DNA of 64,000 bases from Rhizobium oryzihabitans. Its GTDB lineage: Bacteria; Pseudomonadota; Alphaproteobacteria; Rhizobiales; Rhizobiaceae. The notes under the pieces were generated by a model that saw only the letters and a program-made list of their open reading frames with translations, ran no database searches and was not told the origin of the DNA. Below, piece after piece: positions 19,867 through 30,350 of the stretch (position 1 is its first letter; each line of letters starts with the position of its first letter). A program made the position numbers and the translations under genes. Where the stretch lies: NCBI RefSeq assembly GCF_010669145.1, contig NZ_CP048635.1, positions 1,372,501 through 1,436,500 of the forward strand. Reading direction: 5' to 3'.

Positions 19867-22800
19867 GTGGCTTCATCATAGTTGTACTGCGTCGAGCTCT
19901 TTTTCGAGAGGAAGCCCTTGGATGAGGAGCTCTGTTCGAACTCCGCCGTATTCTTGCCCGACGCGATCAGCAGATCGCCGCCCGCGCTGACATTGATATC
20001 GGCTTTGCTGGTCTCATCGCCAGCCATCACCTTCGAGGCGGAGACGACGGTATCTCCACCTGAGACGATGGACACGCCCTTCCCACCGCTGACCGATGAT
20101 CCGACAGCGGTCTCCGTTTCCGTGTGGCTCGTCGTTTGTTTGCTTCCGCCGAACAGGCCACCCTTTTTCCTGTAGGTGTAATCTATCGTGGTGGTGTCGA
20201 TGGCCTCAGCGACTGTCACATCGCCGGTCGCCTTCAGACCAACCGTTCCATCGGCAGCAATGTTGCTGCCGATGACGTTGAGGTTGCCACCTGCATTGGC
20301 GGAGATCGATCCGCCAGCCGTGATCTCGGAACCCTGGCTTGTGGTTCTGACAACCGTCGTAGAACTCCGCTTGTCGCGCAATGTGCTGGTTGTCGACCGT
20401 TCGGTCACGGAGATATTGATGTCTCCGTCCGAGGTCAGGGCGAGATTGTTGCCAGCGTTCACCTTCGTATTGGCAAGCAAAATCGTGTTAGTACCGTTGA
20501 GGGAGAGATCACGACCCGCGCTCAAGGTTCCGCCGATCGACGAGAGAGAGCTCGCCGCAATGGCAAGATCGCTGTCAGAGAGAACCGTGCCGCTATTGGC
20601 AAAGACACCGGTGTCGATGGCAACGCTATTGCCGGCGATCAAGGCTCCGGCGGCGTTGAGTTTCTTCCTGTCATTGGCGGCGAGATGCAGTACCGGCGCA
20701 AGAACTGTCGTACCGTTAACCGTCTGCCACTCATAGACGATGAGGGATTCGGTGAGGCTGGCGATCTCCTCAGCCGTCAAAGGTTGGCCGAGCGGGCGCT
20801 GCGGCGCTCCGAGATAGGCGGCTCCATTGTCGAGAAGCTGCTTTATCCGGGTAATTGAATCCTGCCCGGTCAAACCTGAGCCCGTGGCCAGTCTGATCTG
20901 TTGCTCAATATACTGGTTTTCGAAATAGGCGTCCCCAAGGAACTGGATCTGGCGATCCGGCTGGTAGCCGATGCGACGAAGGAAATAGCTGGAGCCATAG
21001 AATTTCGAGACGTCGAGGAAGGCGGCGCGGGTTTCATAGAGGAATGTCTGGCCGGGAATGGTGCCGCCAAAGCCGCCGGACTGTGGGGTGGCGACACCGC
21101 CAAGCGTGAACAGCGCACCGCTTGCCGTCATGCCGGACAGGAGTTCGGTCGGATTGTTCGAAAGCGCAGGCGCTGCAACGGCAACATGGTCGGCGATCGA
21201 TCCGGCAATCGCGGTATTGTTGACGGCAGCAAAGCCGGTGATACCAAGTGCTCCGCCCGAGCGGATTGCCGCTGGAACCCCACCGATCGCCTCGACGCTT
21301 TCCACGGTTCGTCCGGGGCCGATATCCTTTGACGCATCCCGCGTTCCAAACGGGCTGGGGCCAGGCATGGAAACCTGATATGAGAATTCATGGCCTCCGG
21401 TATCGCCGCTGTCCCGCCTTTCTTCCCACTGGAAGATGACATCAGGATAATATTGGCAACCCGAGTTTTGATTGCAGTTGACCGACGTCGTGCGCTGCAG
21501 CTGCAAGCCGAGATTTGTCAGCGTGCCTGTGCCAACAAACGTCATGCCGGAGCCGGCTTCAATGTTGCTGTAGGCATTGGTAAGATCGACGGTATCGACA
21601 AAAAGCGTATTACCCGCCTTGATCGTCGCCGCGGGGCTTCCAGCCGATGTGAGGCGGTCCTCGGTCACATCACGATAGACATGGCGAATGGGGGCACCAA
21701 TGACGAACTGCTTATCAGCAAAAGAGACGGAAGATGAACAATCTCCACACAGGCGTGCATAATAAGTGTCATAAGCCGACACGAGTGCGTTTGAGATTTG
21801 CTGGCTCGTATAGGTCGGAGCCACGCTTTTCTCGTTACGCAGATTTGCCGTCAGGATCGAGATATTGCGACCAGAGGAAATCAGACCTGAACTGTTGACC
21901 GTAGCAGCATTGCGCGCGCCAGAAGCACTTCCAGCAATTGTGAGGTCACGACCTGCGACAATCGCCCCCTGATCATTGGCCAGCACCCCGCCCACGAAAA
22001 GTGCGGCGTCGTTACCGGCATAGATGAGCCCCGTGGCGGTGTTGGTCAGGTTGCCGGCGATATTGAGGGTAAGGTCATTGCCAGCAGCCAACTGACCGGA
22101 GTTGCCAAGTTGTGAAAGCGACAGCGTCAGATCATGGGCCGCCAGAATATTGGTAGCGCCATTCGCAGCAAGGCTACCCGCTTTAATCGCGATGTCACCT
22201 GACCCCTGAACGGAACGAGCTGTGCTGCTCACGGTGACAGCATTGAGCCGCGCACCGGTCAGATCTGTCGTTCCAGATGAGGTGAGATCAATGCCACCTG
22301 ACGTCAGCGTGCTGTTGGTGAGATTGATATTATTGGCATTGATGTAGAGCGTGCCGGATGTGGCAAGTCCGCTCCGGTTATTGGAAAGGTCGGCATTTTG
22401 CTGCCTGATCCTGATGTCGCCGCCGGCGGCCGTGCGCTTGTCGAAGCTGATGATACCATTTGTCGAAGACAGCAAAACGTCTCCGTTTGCCTCCAGGCTG
22501 TCATAGCGGATGTCGCTGCCAGCCGAAGCCAGCAAACTCCCTTCAGCAAGTACCAGCCCGGAAATCCCCAGATTAAGGCCGGAGAGCAGAGCCAAATCGC
22601 CTTTCGAAAGGAGTGAGCCCGCCGTGATCGCTCCTGAGGCCGCCGTAAGCGACATCGCCGCGCCAGACTGGGCCGTGCTGCGGATAGCAATGGATCCAGC
22701 CCCCGACCACAGCGAAACAGGACCGGCAGCCGACGCGTCGGCCAAGGCAATACGACCGTCTGCCAGAACGTTGAGTACGCCACTAGCCCCGAGAGTACCG

Positions 22801-23924
22801 CTGACATCGATGAAGCCTGCTCCGCCATTGATCAGGATATCCTCTTCTGCACCGATAGAAGCGACCCTGGCGTCCTTGCCCGCCTTGACCGACACCGATT
22901 TTTTCGAGGTCAGACGACCGGCCGAAACACTCCCCTTCGAAGAGATGCTGACGCCGTTATTGCCAGAGGCATTGCCGATCGAAATTTTACCGTCTGCCGA
23001 CAGCGAAAGCTCCCCGGCATTGGCCGCCATGTCGCCGCGCATGCGAACGCCGGCACCTTTTTCCGTGACAACCATCTTGATGCGGCCGGCCTGCATGGCC
23101 CCGAGTGCTGAACCATCGATTGCGTATTCAGGTGTTCCGGAGGTGGCATCGAGCGCTGTTGCCTCCCCGGTGGCATAATCGAACTTGCTCTTGCCGGCGG
23201 TCAGACGCAGATCCTCACCGTAGATCGTTCCGTCGATCTGGATGGTACGGGACACGACATCGAACAGACTGACTGCACCATCACCAAGCGCAAAATTCCC
23301 ACCCCCAGAGCCGAAAGTGACATCCCCTGCGTTGACCGTGAATCCATTGAGACGTCCATCGCTGCCGATGTCAGGTACACCCGTCGTCAGCGTGGCTCGT
23401 GGCGTGTTGATGAAACCGCAGCCGTCGCAGGTGATCCCGTTCGGATTGGCAATGATGACATCGGCCCTGCCACCGAACACTTCGGTTGGACCGAGAAGCG
23501 AACTGCGGTTTTGCGACGTGACCTCATTGAGGATGATGGACGCAGGGCCTTTACCTTGCAGATTTGGATTGCCGGGTGTCACGCCACCCAGTTTCGAGGT
23601 GCCCACCTCACCATTGAAGTTGTTGAGAATGACCCCCAGTGTGCCGACGTTGAAATTGTTGTATTTGTTGTGCGACAGACCTTGGCTGTTGGGTCCGACG
23701 ATATCAATGAGCGGCACGCCGTTCGGAGCAGCCCCTATCCCGGGGCGATTTGCAAAAGATCCTCCAACTTCCGGCGATATGTCCTGTGCGTGAAGAAGCA
23801 CTGGCTGAAGCACGAGCGTAAAACTGACAACAGTGGCAATGATTTTTTGAGCCAGCGTCCCGGCATTGGCGAACAACGCGAGATCGGTTGTTTTGCGTGG
23901 AAGACGCTTAAACTGTGATGTCAT
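19867..23924 (-). pseudogene. TpsA: filamentous-haemagglutinin/CdiA-like exoprotein, 3' end removed by IS21
   Basis: The protein opens with an extended signal region (ATVVSFTLVLQPVLLHAQ) and a two-partner secretion domain with the hallmark VIIANPNGITCDGCGF and NTPRATLTTG. About 1000 residues of filamentous haemagglutinin repeats follow. The native sequence ends at 19867 in YNYDEATV; the open frame then continues about 22 codons into IS DNA and stops at 19800. Full-length TpsA/CdiA proteins are usually much longer and carry their effector or toxin at the C terminus. That end, and any immunity gene, are missing. Partners TpsB and a lipoprotein are encoded just upstream on the same strand. Confidence 0.88.
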
Positions 23925-23960
23925 TGTTGTTCGCCTCTCGTGGCAGACGGAATTTGGGGC

Positions 23961-24413
23961 TTAGCGGTCTTTTCTGCTCGTGTCGGCCGGAGAAGACTTG
24001 CTGTCGAGTTTCTTGTAGACATCGGCCAGCTTCGATTGTGGAGCTGGGCATTTTTTGCTTTTGGCAATTTCGCCAAGAACCTGATTGCGGTTACGCAATG
24101 CGTCGATTTCCAGTTTCTCTGGCGATTTGGGATCCATGAAGAAAAGCGCGGGGAAGAACAGAAGAACGCCTGTCGCGCCGAGGATGACATTCTTACCCTG
24201 CGCATCGGCTCGTTCTTTCACCGTCGCCAGCACCTGCCGCTCGTTAGCTTCGAATTCGCGCTTGATGCCCACGCAATCGAAAGCGCTGTCGGTCGGGTTG
24301 GTCGAAGAAACCGGATGCGCTGCCCGGCCGCCGCAACCGGAAACGACAATGGCAGTCGCCACCAGCGCGAATACGACAGACAATTTGGGGGTGTGAAAAG
24401 AAGATCTGATCAT
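23961..24413 (-). CDS. Small lipoprotein between TpsB and TpsA
   Basis: 150 residues. A lipoprotein signal (LVATAIVVSGCGG, lipobox Cys near residue 27) is followed by a soluble region, a hydrophobic segment (VILGATGVLLFFPALFFMD) and a charged Lys-rich tail. It lies between the transporter and the exoprotein in the order TpsB–lipoprotein–TpsA, all one strand. The same position in other TPS loci is often taken by small accessory proteins, so it may help secretion or stability of TpsA (inferred). I do not recognise a named family. Confidence 0.65.
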   Translation of the reverse strand: MIRSSFHTPKLSVVFALVATAIVVSGCGGRAAHPVSSTNPTDSAFDCVGIKREFEANERQVLATVKERADAQGKNVILGATGVLLFFPALFFMDPKSPEKLEIDALRNRNQVLGEIAKSKKCPAPQSKLADVYKKLDSKSSPADTSRKDR

Positions 24414-24431
24414 AATATTCTCTTTTGAAGC

Positions 24432-26263
24432 CTACCAGCGCGCCGTCACGCTGGCGAAAATGAGGTTGCCGCGTCCGTGATTGACGCTGCTGGAAAATGC
24501 CTGGGAGTAGCCGAAATCGGCACTGATGTTGCCGCCCACGAGTTTCGCGCCAACGGTCCAACTCGCTAGATGGCCGTCCGGAATATCGAAGCGATACTGC
24601 GAGAACACACGGCCGTAGTCGAGACCAAGATAGGGTCGCAATTCGCCTAGAACGGGTGCCAGACTTGTGCCCTCCCATGGCATTGTCCGCCACATCAGTT
24701 CGTTGCGGCTGAAAAATCCGTTATTGCCGAATATGACGCTTTCCCTCAGGCCGCGTACGTTGCTGGAGCCCCAAGTCCGATCTGCTCCGCGCCAAACATG
24801 TTATCGGGAGAATATTGGGCATTGAGGAGCGTCGTTAACTCGAATCGCTGGCCAGCCGCCTCGAACGGCCGGGTTGCGCTGACGGTCGTGTTGAATTTCA
24901 AAAAACGAGGATCGGCCATGCCGGCTCCGGGCTCGCCGGCCTCCACGGCGTCGAAGAGATCAAGGCCCTTATCAACGGAAAAATCGAGAGCGATGACGCC
25001 ACCCAGCATTCTCTGTGAACGCGACAAACCCAGGGCGCCTATTGTGTACCGGCGGCTTCCAACCTCAATTCGATTGCCGAGAAGGAAGTTGTCGGTCTGC
25101 TTGTAGGTGAGGCGGCCTCTGAGCGTCGTGATCGAGTCCTTGTCCCGCAGAATGACCCGGTCGATGCCGAACCCAACCTGACCAGAGTTACCAGAGGTTT
25201 CGATCGGCCCGAAACTGCCGGGAATGGTGCTGTCATATTCGTACCAGGAACCATTCGCCGAAAAAGTCCAATAGCCATAGGGGACACTCGTGTTGACCGA
25301 ATAGCTGTTGCTGCGCCCGCGACCGTCATCACTCCAAGGGTAGTCCGGGCCGCTATGCCCGTAGGATAGCCCTATCTGATCAATGAAGCCCAACAGGTCA
25401 TCGAACCCAAAGGAAAAGTTGCTTTGGGAGTAACCGGTACTTTTCTGCCCAAGATTGTTGTTGGAAATACTTGCGTACCAGCGCTTGGATGGTTTGTTCT
25501 CGACGTTGAGAATGGATGTTCCATCCTCCTTGCCCGGCAACATCGAGGTCTTCGCATCGTTCGATGAGAGGCGATTGATCTGGTCCAGCCCCTGCTCAAC
25601 ATCGCGAATATTGGCAACCTCACCCTTCACGCCTGGAAAAGCCGTAGCGAATGAACCGTTTCGCTCTGCTGGTTGACCGTTAAAGTAGATATCGGAGATC
25701 GTTCCTTCGACGACCACCAATCGCAGCAGTTCTGTTCCGGCAATATCCTGTGGCGGAACATAGGCGCGAGAAGTCACGAATCCCTTGTCGAGATAGAGGT
25801 CGGTGATGGCCTTGAGCAGAGTGGTGATATCCGCAACACCGATGCAGCGATTGTCGTAACGCTGCGTAATTTTTCTGAATTCAGCGGCGGACAGCCGTGT
25901 CGCACCTTCGATCTCCACGCGCGAGATATTGAAGCATGGGCCATTGGACTTCGCCTCGCCTCCTGGTGCCCTGTCCGCACGGCTAGTGACGCCACTAGGC
26001 GTGACCTGCTTCAGGTTTTCCAGCCGCTGCAACTGCTGCTGCTGTTCCTGTCGCCGGGAAAAATCATCGGCGGGCGACTGGGCGTGTGAAAGGCCGGCGG
26101 AAAGAAAGAAGGACGATGTAACGAACAGAAACGAGGACCAGAACGCGGGAGCCGCGAAGGTTTTTGAAACAGATATTTGCCTGTTAAACCGCGACTGGGA
26201 ACATGTTCCCTCGCCAGTTCCCCCTGGTTTCTCTGCATCATGACCCCGATGAGACGTCATAGT
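24432..26263 (-). pseudogene. TpsB/FhaC-type outer-membrane transporter, frameshifted
   Basis: The start is placed at the ATG at 26263 (MTSHRGHD). An N-terminal signal-like region ends in LSHAQS, and a Gln-rich helix precedes POTRA domains (FNISRVEIEGATRLSAAEF) and a 16-strand barrel. The frame is lost at CCCC (24769–24772): one more G on the minus strand gives IGLGGSSNVRGLR, the barrel continues through NELMWRTMPW and ends at ASVTARW (24432). With the base restored the protein is 610 residues. It would export the downstream TpsA across the outer membrane. The conserved VRGLR signature of the conductive loop lies just past the break. Confidence 0.87.
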
Positions 26264-26438
26264 GGAGGGGTTTTCGGTGTTGAAAACAAACAACGCAGAA
26301 CTGTGCTGGCAAAGATCAGGGCGAGGAATGCCCGCCTCTGACCGTGAGGAAAAATAAAAATGCGCCACGCGCCTGGCGATCGAATGATCAGCCCTGAAAC
26401 GAGATGCCCAAGAGTTCACTAATGTCGCCCCAGCCTAA

Positions 26439-27855
26439 CACTACTTTGGCAGATTCGTGCAAGCCTGGTTTGAGATGATTTGCGCTCTCACTTTTGGGGC
26501 GCGATATGGCGGATTGGAATACGGAGCTTTCAGCATTTTTGCAGCCGTTTCTGGAGAAGCTTGGACACAAGAAACGGCGACAGATGTGTCCACTTTATGT
26601 GTCGGGGCTTATCGGCCCCGGAGACCGCAAAAGTATTGAGCCGATGGCGGAACGGTTCGCTCCAGGCCAGTATGACCGCCTCCACCATTTCATTTCCGAC
26701 GGCCTTTGGGATGCTGTTCCTCTTGAGGCCGAGCTCGCGCTGCAGGCGGACAGGATCGTTGGCGCATCCGATGCGTTTCTGGTGATTGATGACACCGGCC
26801 TGCCGAAGAAGGGTGATCATTCGGTCGGAGTCGCGCCGCAATACGCCTCGATGCTGGGCAAGAGAGCAAATTGCCAGACGCTGGTGTCGGTGACGCTTGC
26901 GCGAGAAGAGGTGCCGGTCCCGGTTGGCCTGCGTCTGTTCCTGCCGGATAGCTGGATCGGTGATCAGGAGCGCATGGCGAAGGCTGGGGTCCCAGACGAC
27001 ATGCGGACCTCTCGCACGAAGCCGGAGATTGCTCTTGCCGAGATCGATCGGTTGATCGTGACCGGTGTCCGGTTTGGCACAGTGCTGGCTGACGCAGGTT
27101 ACGGCCTGTCGGCTGCGTTCCGAAAGGGCTTGAGTGAACGTGGCCTCACCTGGGCGGTCGGTATCCCCAAGCATCAGAAGGTTTATCCCGATGATGTCGG
27201 ATTGATCTTTCCCGTCTCCGGTCATGGCCGTCCTCGCAAGCATTCGATCCCCGACACCCTTTCGGTTGCCGCCGAAACGATGTTGGCATCTGCAAGCTGG
27301 AAGAAGGTCAGTTGGCGCCGCGGCACAAAAGGTCGCCTGACCGCACGGTTTGCAGCATTGCGCATCCGGATCGCCGATGGCACGCCGCAGCGCATCTATG
27401 ACAAGGGACAGCAGCACATGCCGGGCGAAGCGGCCTGGCTAGTTGGCGAATGGCGATCAAACGACGAGCGCAAATACTACCTGTCCAACCTGCCCGTCGA
27501 TGCGACATTGAAAGTGCTGGCGGCCGCGATCAAGGCGAGATGGGTCTGCGAACAGGCACATCAGCAGATGAAAGAGGAGCTCGGTCTCGATCACTTCGAG
27601 GGCCGATCGTGGCAAGGCCTACATCGGCACGCTCTGATGACGATGATCGCTTATGCTTTTCTCCAGCACCAGAGATTGCAAACTGCAAAGTGGGAAAAAA
27701 AAGAAGCAAAGAGTTCGCCGAGGGCCGCCTGAACCGACCTTGCCAGCCGTCCGTCGAGCCGTGATCAATGCGCTTGCTATACCGACAGCACAGATCCGAT
27801 GTCCGCACTGTCAACAGCACTTTCAAAGCAAAAATTCAATTCTGCCAAAGTAGTG
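26439..27855 (+). mobile_element. IS701-family insertion sequence, complete
   Basis: The ends are near-perfect inverted repeats: CACTACTTTGGCAG starting at 26439, and the complement of CTGCCAAAGTAGTG ending at 27855. A direct repeat CTAA flanks the element (26435–26438 and 27856–27859), matching the 5'-YTAR-3' target duplication of this family. The length is 1417 bp. It sits about 175 bp upstream of the tpsB start, so it may have separated that gene from its native promoter. Confidence 0.93.
26506..27732 (+). CDS. IS701-family transposase
   Basis: The ATG at 26506 gives a 408-residue DDE transposase. Visible motifs are VIDDTGLPKKG (first Asp), VLADAGYG (second Asp) and MKEELGLDHFEGRSW (Glu of the Y-(x)-E signature), as in IS4/IS701-type enzymes. 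Intact, so the element is potentially mobile. An upstream TTG at 26494 is in frame but has no clear ribosome site. Confidence 0.92.
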   Translation: MADWNTELSAFLQPFLEKLGHKKRRQMCPLYVSGLIGPGDRKSIEPMAERFAPGQYDRLHHFISDGLWDAVPLEAELALQADRIVGASDAFLVIDDTGLPKKGDHSVGVAPQYASMLGKRANCQTLVSVTLAREEVPVPVGLRLFLPDSWIGDQERMAKAGVPDDMRTSRTKPEIALAEIDRLIVTGVRFGTVLADAGYGLSAAFRKGLSERGLTWAVGIPKHQKVYPDDVGLIFPVSGHGRPRKHSIPDTLSVAAETMLASASWKKVSWRRGTKGRLTARFAALRIRIADGTPQRIYDKGQQHMPGEAAWLVGEWRSNDERKYYLSNLPVDATLKVLAAAIKARWVCEQAHQQMKEELGLDHFEGRSWQGLHRHALMTMIAYAFLQHQRLQTAKWEKKEAKSSPRAA

Positions 27856-27980
27856 CTAAGATAAATCATCTCAACTTAAGCGACGTATATTGTTATGTCA
27901 TTACGGTAAAGATGCTTTCAGAATTGGATTGGTCGCCGCCCCCGTTCATCTGATCTCCTGATCAAGGATTTTCGGGGTGC

Positions 27981-28397
27981 TCAAGCGATCGCGTTAACGC
28001 GCGTAAGGAATTCCTGCGGGATTTCGACCTTCGTAGCCTTACCTCTTCCGATTGTGTTCCGAACATGGTGCATGACCAAAAGTTTTCTCGCCACGAGCGG
28101 CGCGACGAACTCGGCGATACTTGTGCGTTGCAGCCCGGTTATCGCCATAATATTCGTGAAAGTTGTGTCAGTGCCTATAATCTGAAGCTGATAAACTAGG
28201 CAGAGAAAACCAATCTGCTTCATTCGCGCAGATGCCGTTTCCCCCTCGATCGGACAGTCGAGGACCTCTTTCAGAACGGTTGCAGCAAAGCTGAAACCTA
28301 CAAAAGGTGAATCGAACGTCATTATATCAAGAATTTCCTTATATAACGAGTTACTAAAAGTAAGTGCTAGCGCCTCAACCTTGTGCGAAACGCGCAA
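27981..28397 (-). CDS. Winged-helix (MarR-like) regulator, short
   Basis: 138 residues, mostly helical, with a central DNA-binding segment (FTNIMAITGLQRTSIAEFVAPLVARKLL) followed by a basic wing (IGRGKATKVEIP). The layout matches MarR-type or related winged-helix regulators, without other domains. It lies between the IS701 element and a region of transposon remnants and could be cargo of a larger mobile element. The assignment rests on the helix pattern only. Confidence 0.55.
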   Translation of the reverse strand: MRVSHKVEALALTFSNSLYKEILDIMTFDSPFVGFSFAATVLKEVLDCPIEGETASARMKQIGFLCLVYQLQIIGTDTTFTNIMAITGLQRTSIAEFVAPLVARKLLVMHHVRNTIGRGKATKVEIPQEFLTRVNAIA

Positions 28398-28556
28398 GGA
28401 TGACTGGAAAAAGGCGTTCGACGTAGGTTTCAGCTAAACCCCAAAACCGGCATTGGGTTTCATCGCCGGTAATCTAACACGGCGTGCGCCGAAAACTTTC
28501 CGGCGCGGAAGCGTGATGTAAGTCCATCATGGTGTTCCGTTCGCATAGGTTCGTCT

Positions 28557-28706
28557 TCACGCGAAGGATCCGTCGGCGTCGAATTCTGACTCCCATTTCA
28601 TGGCTTCGTCGTTAATCCGCTCTCTCCCGCTTTCCATTGCCTCGATGAACAGTGAATTGACTATGTGGAAGAGGTTGGCGGTGAGGCCCTTGGTGACTTG
28701 TGGCAT
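28557..28706 (-). pseudogene. Possible remnant of a TniB-like transposition ATPase
   Basis: A 49-codon end fragment (MPQVTKGLTANLFHIVNSLF, then a Glu/Asp-rich tail) resembles the C-terminal helices of TniB-type transposition ATPases. The frame continues upstream to 29027 into the AlbA_2 gene but that part looks like a shadow. The similarity is from memory and weak. The surrounding 28398–28947 otherwise has no recognisable gene. Confidence 0.25.
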
Positions 28707-28947
28707 TCGCCGTGGCGTCAAAACATTTGAATGGGCTTTTTGCGACGGTAGGAGTTGCTGCCCCCGCCCTCGCTGCACTTCAGCGTCAGCTTGCACGACT
28801 TTTGTGTTCCGAAGCGGATAGGCTGCTCCCGGCCCCAGATTGGTCATTATATCGAGGTCATCCCGATGTATGCGTTTGAAAGATTGGAGACGGAGGGCTG
28901 CTTTAATAACAGTGTGATCGGTTCGATTCCGTTCACAAGTCGAAACA

Positions 28948-30117
28948 TCAATCACTATCGGAGAAATCAACTTTGAACAGAGTCTCGAATTTCGTCCGAA
29001 GAGGTTCCGGAAGCGCCCTGTATTCATGCTCGCGCTGGGCGCTGCCCATCATGACGCCGAACACATGGTGCAACTTGAAGGCCTCATCGATTGAGATATC
29101 GAGCAAAATTCGATATCCGTCCCAGTCGAATTCAATAGGATCAAAGAGCTGATTGTTGCGTAGAAGCCCTTTAATCGTGCGTTGTGAAAGCCGGAGGCCA
29201 CTGCCGTCCACTGCGGCATTCACAAAGGCTTTGCTGTCTCGGCCGAACTGCTCAAACGATTTTGCTACCCGCTCGACCTTTTCACCGACATCATCTATGG
29301 CCCGTACAACAGGCGAACGGACCACCGAAGCACCCATATAGTCGGCAAGATAAAATATAGAGACTAGTCGACTATGCCGACCAGCCACTTCAAAAGTGGC
29401 GGTGATCTTTATCTCAGGCTCATTCGTCTCCTTTGACATTGAGTAAAACGAGTCGAGAATAAATACGTGTTCCACCGATGGGCGAAGTTGACGAAGGCCT
29501 CTCGCCGAAAGCTCCTCTATCCAATGGGGATTCAATGCGAAGTTGCTCTCGATCGATATCTTCAGGTGGTCAATAATATCGGAATCGGAAATATTTCGCA
29601 CCTTGAAGGAGGCAAGCAGTCCTTCTGGAAAGAGGCTAATCTCTAGGGGTGATCCCCTACCTTTAGGGCGATTTCGGACGTCCTCAATTTCGTAGTGCTC
29701 CATCGGGTCACTGTGAGAGCCTCGGCGTTTGTAGTAGCGATTATCTTGCCCTTGATGCGGTGCGTCCTTACTGACATCAACGGAAATTACGTAATATTTC
29801 CCGCTACCGCCCTGTATCTCTTTTACAATAACGGTCTCAACCGCCGGGAACGTGCCGCTGTTGATGGCGCAATAAATCCAGTCCAATTTGGATTGTCCCT
29901 GCCAGCCGTCGTCGAGTGTAGTCTGACCGTCCTTCGCATCAATCCCTATAACAAAGGTCCCACCTGCTGAATTGGCGAAAGCGCTCACCCCTTTGCAAAT
30001 CGGGCCGATTTCCCCTTTTGCTAGGATTTTTGAGCTTTTGTATTCGAGTCCGACACTCTCGGCAGGATTGTCCGCAAAGAAGCTCTCGAGATCTGTCAGC
30101 GAATTCAAATCGAGCAC
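28948..30117 (-). CDS. AlbA_2 (Schlafen-type) domain protein
   Basis: 389 residues from a GTG start preceded by GGAGG. The first 150 residues are an AlbA_2 domain: VGLEYKSS near residue 23 (the E-x-K motif), then SAFANSAGGTFVIGID near 45–60, and RYYKRRGSHSDPM near 130. Related domains in Schlafen proteins cleave RNA, and in bacteria they occur in DNA-binding or defence proteins. The C-terminal 230 residues are unrecognised, with predicted helices (VERVAKSFEQFGRDSKAFV). It is divergent from the KAP NTPase with a 233-bp shared promoter region, which suggests a functional pair. Both sit between two insertion sequences. Confidence 0.75.
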   Translation of the reverse strand: MLDLNSLTDLESFFADNPAESVGLEYKSSKILAKGEIGPICKGVSAFANSAGGTFVIGIDAKDGQTTLDDGWQGQSKLDWIYCAINSGTFPAVETVIVKEIQGGSGKYYVISVDVSKDAPHQGQDNRYYKRRGSHSDPMEHYEIEDVRNRPKGRGSPLEISLFPEGLLASFKVRNISDSDIIDHLKISIESNFALNPHWIEELSARGLRQLRPSVEHVFILDSFYSMSKETNEPEIKITATFEVAGRHSRLVSIFYLADYMGASVVRSPVVRAIDDVGEKVERVAKSFEQFGRDSKAFVNAAVDGSGLRLSQRTIKGLLRNNQLFDPIEFDWDGYRILLDISIDEAFKLHHVFGVMMGSAQREHEYRALPEPLRTKFETLFKVDFSDSD

Positions 30118-30350
30118 TTGATCCTCCCTATTTGATCGGCATTTTCGGGAACCGTCAAAGCGTCATCCGGACGTCAATGCGATTACTAGCGAGTAAGGAT
30201 ATCTACCGTTTTCATCCTGTAGATACATATCTTCCCATTCAGGACAAGCTGCCGTAATTACGGAATTAAATCGAGCCCACTGAAATGAAGCACAGGTAAC
30301 GGGCATAGGCTGGTCGCCGGGCTATACTCGAAATTCACGGAGGGTGATTT
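30118..30350. promoter_or_regulatory. Divergent promoter region between AlbA_2 and KAP genes
   Basis: 233 bases separating two divergently transcribed genes, with a GGAGG ribosome site at each edge. Promoters for both must lie here; specific boxes could not be assigned with confidence. Confidence 0.4.
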
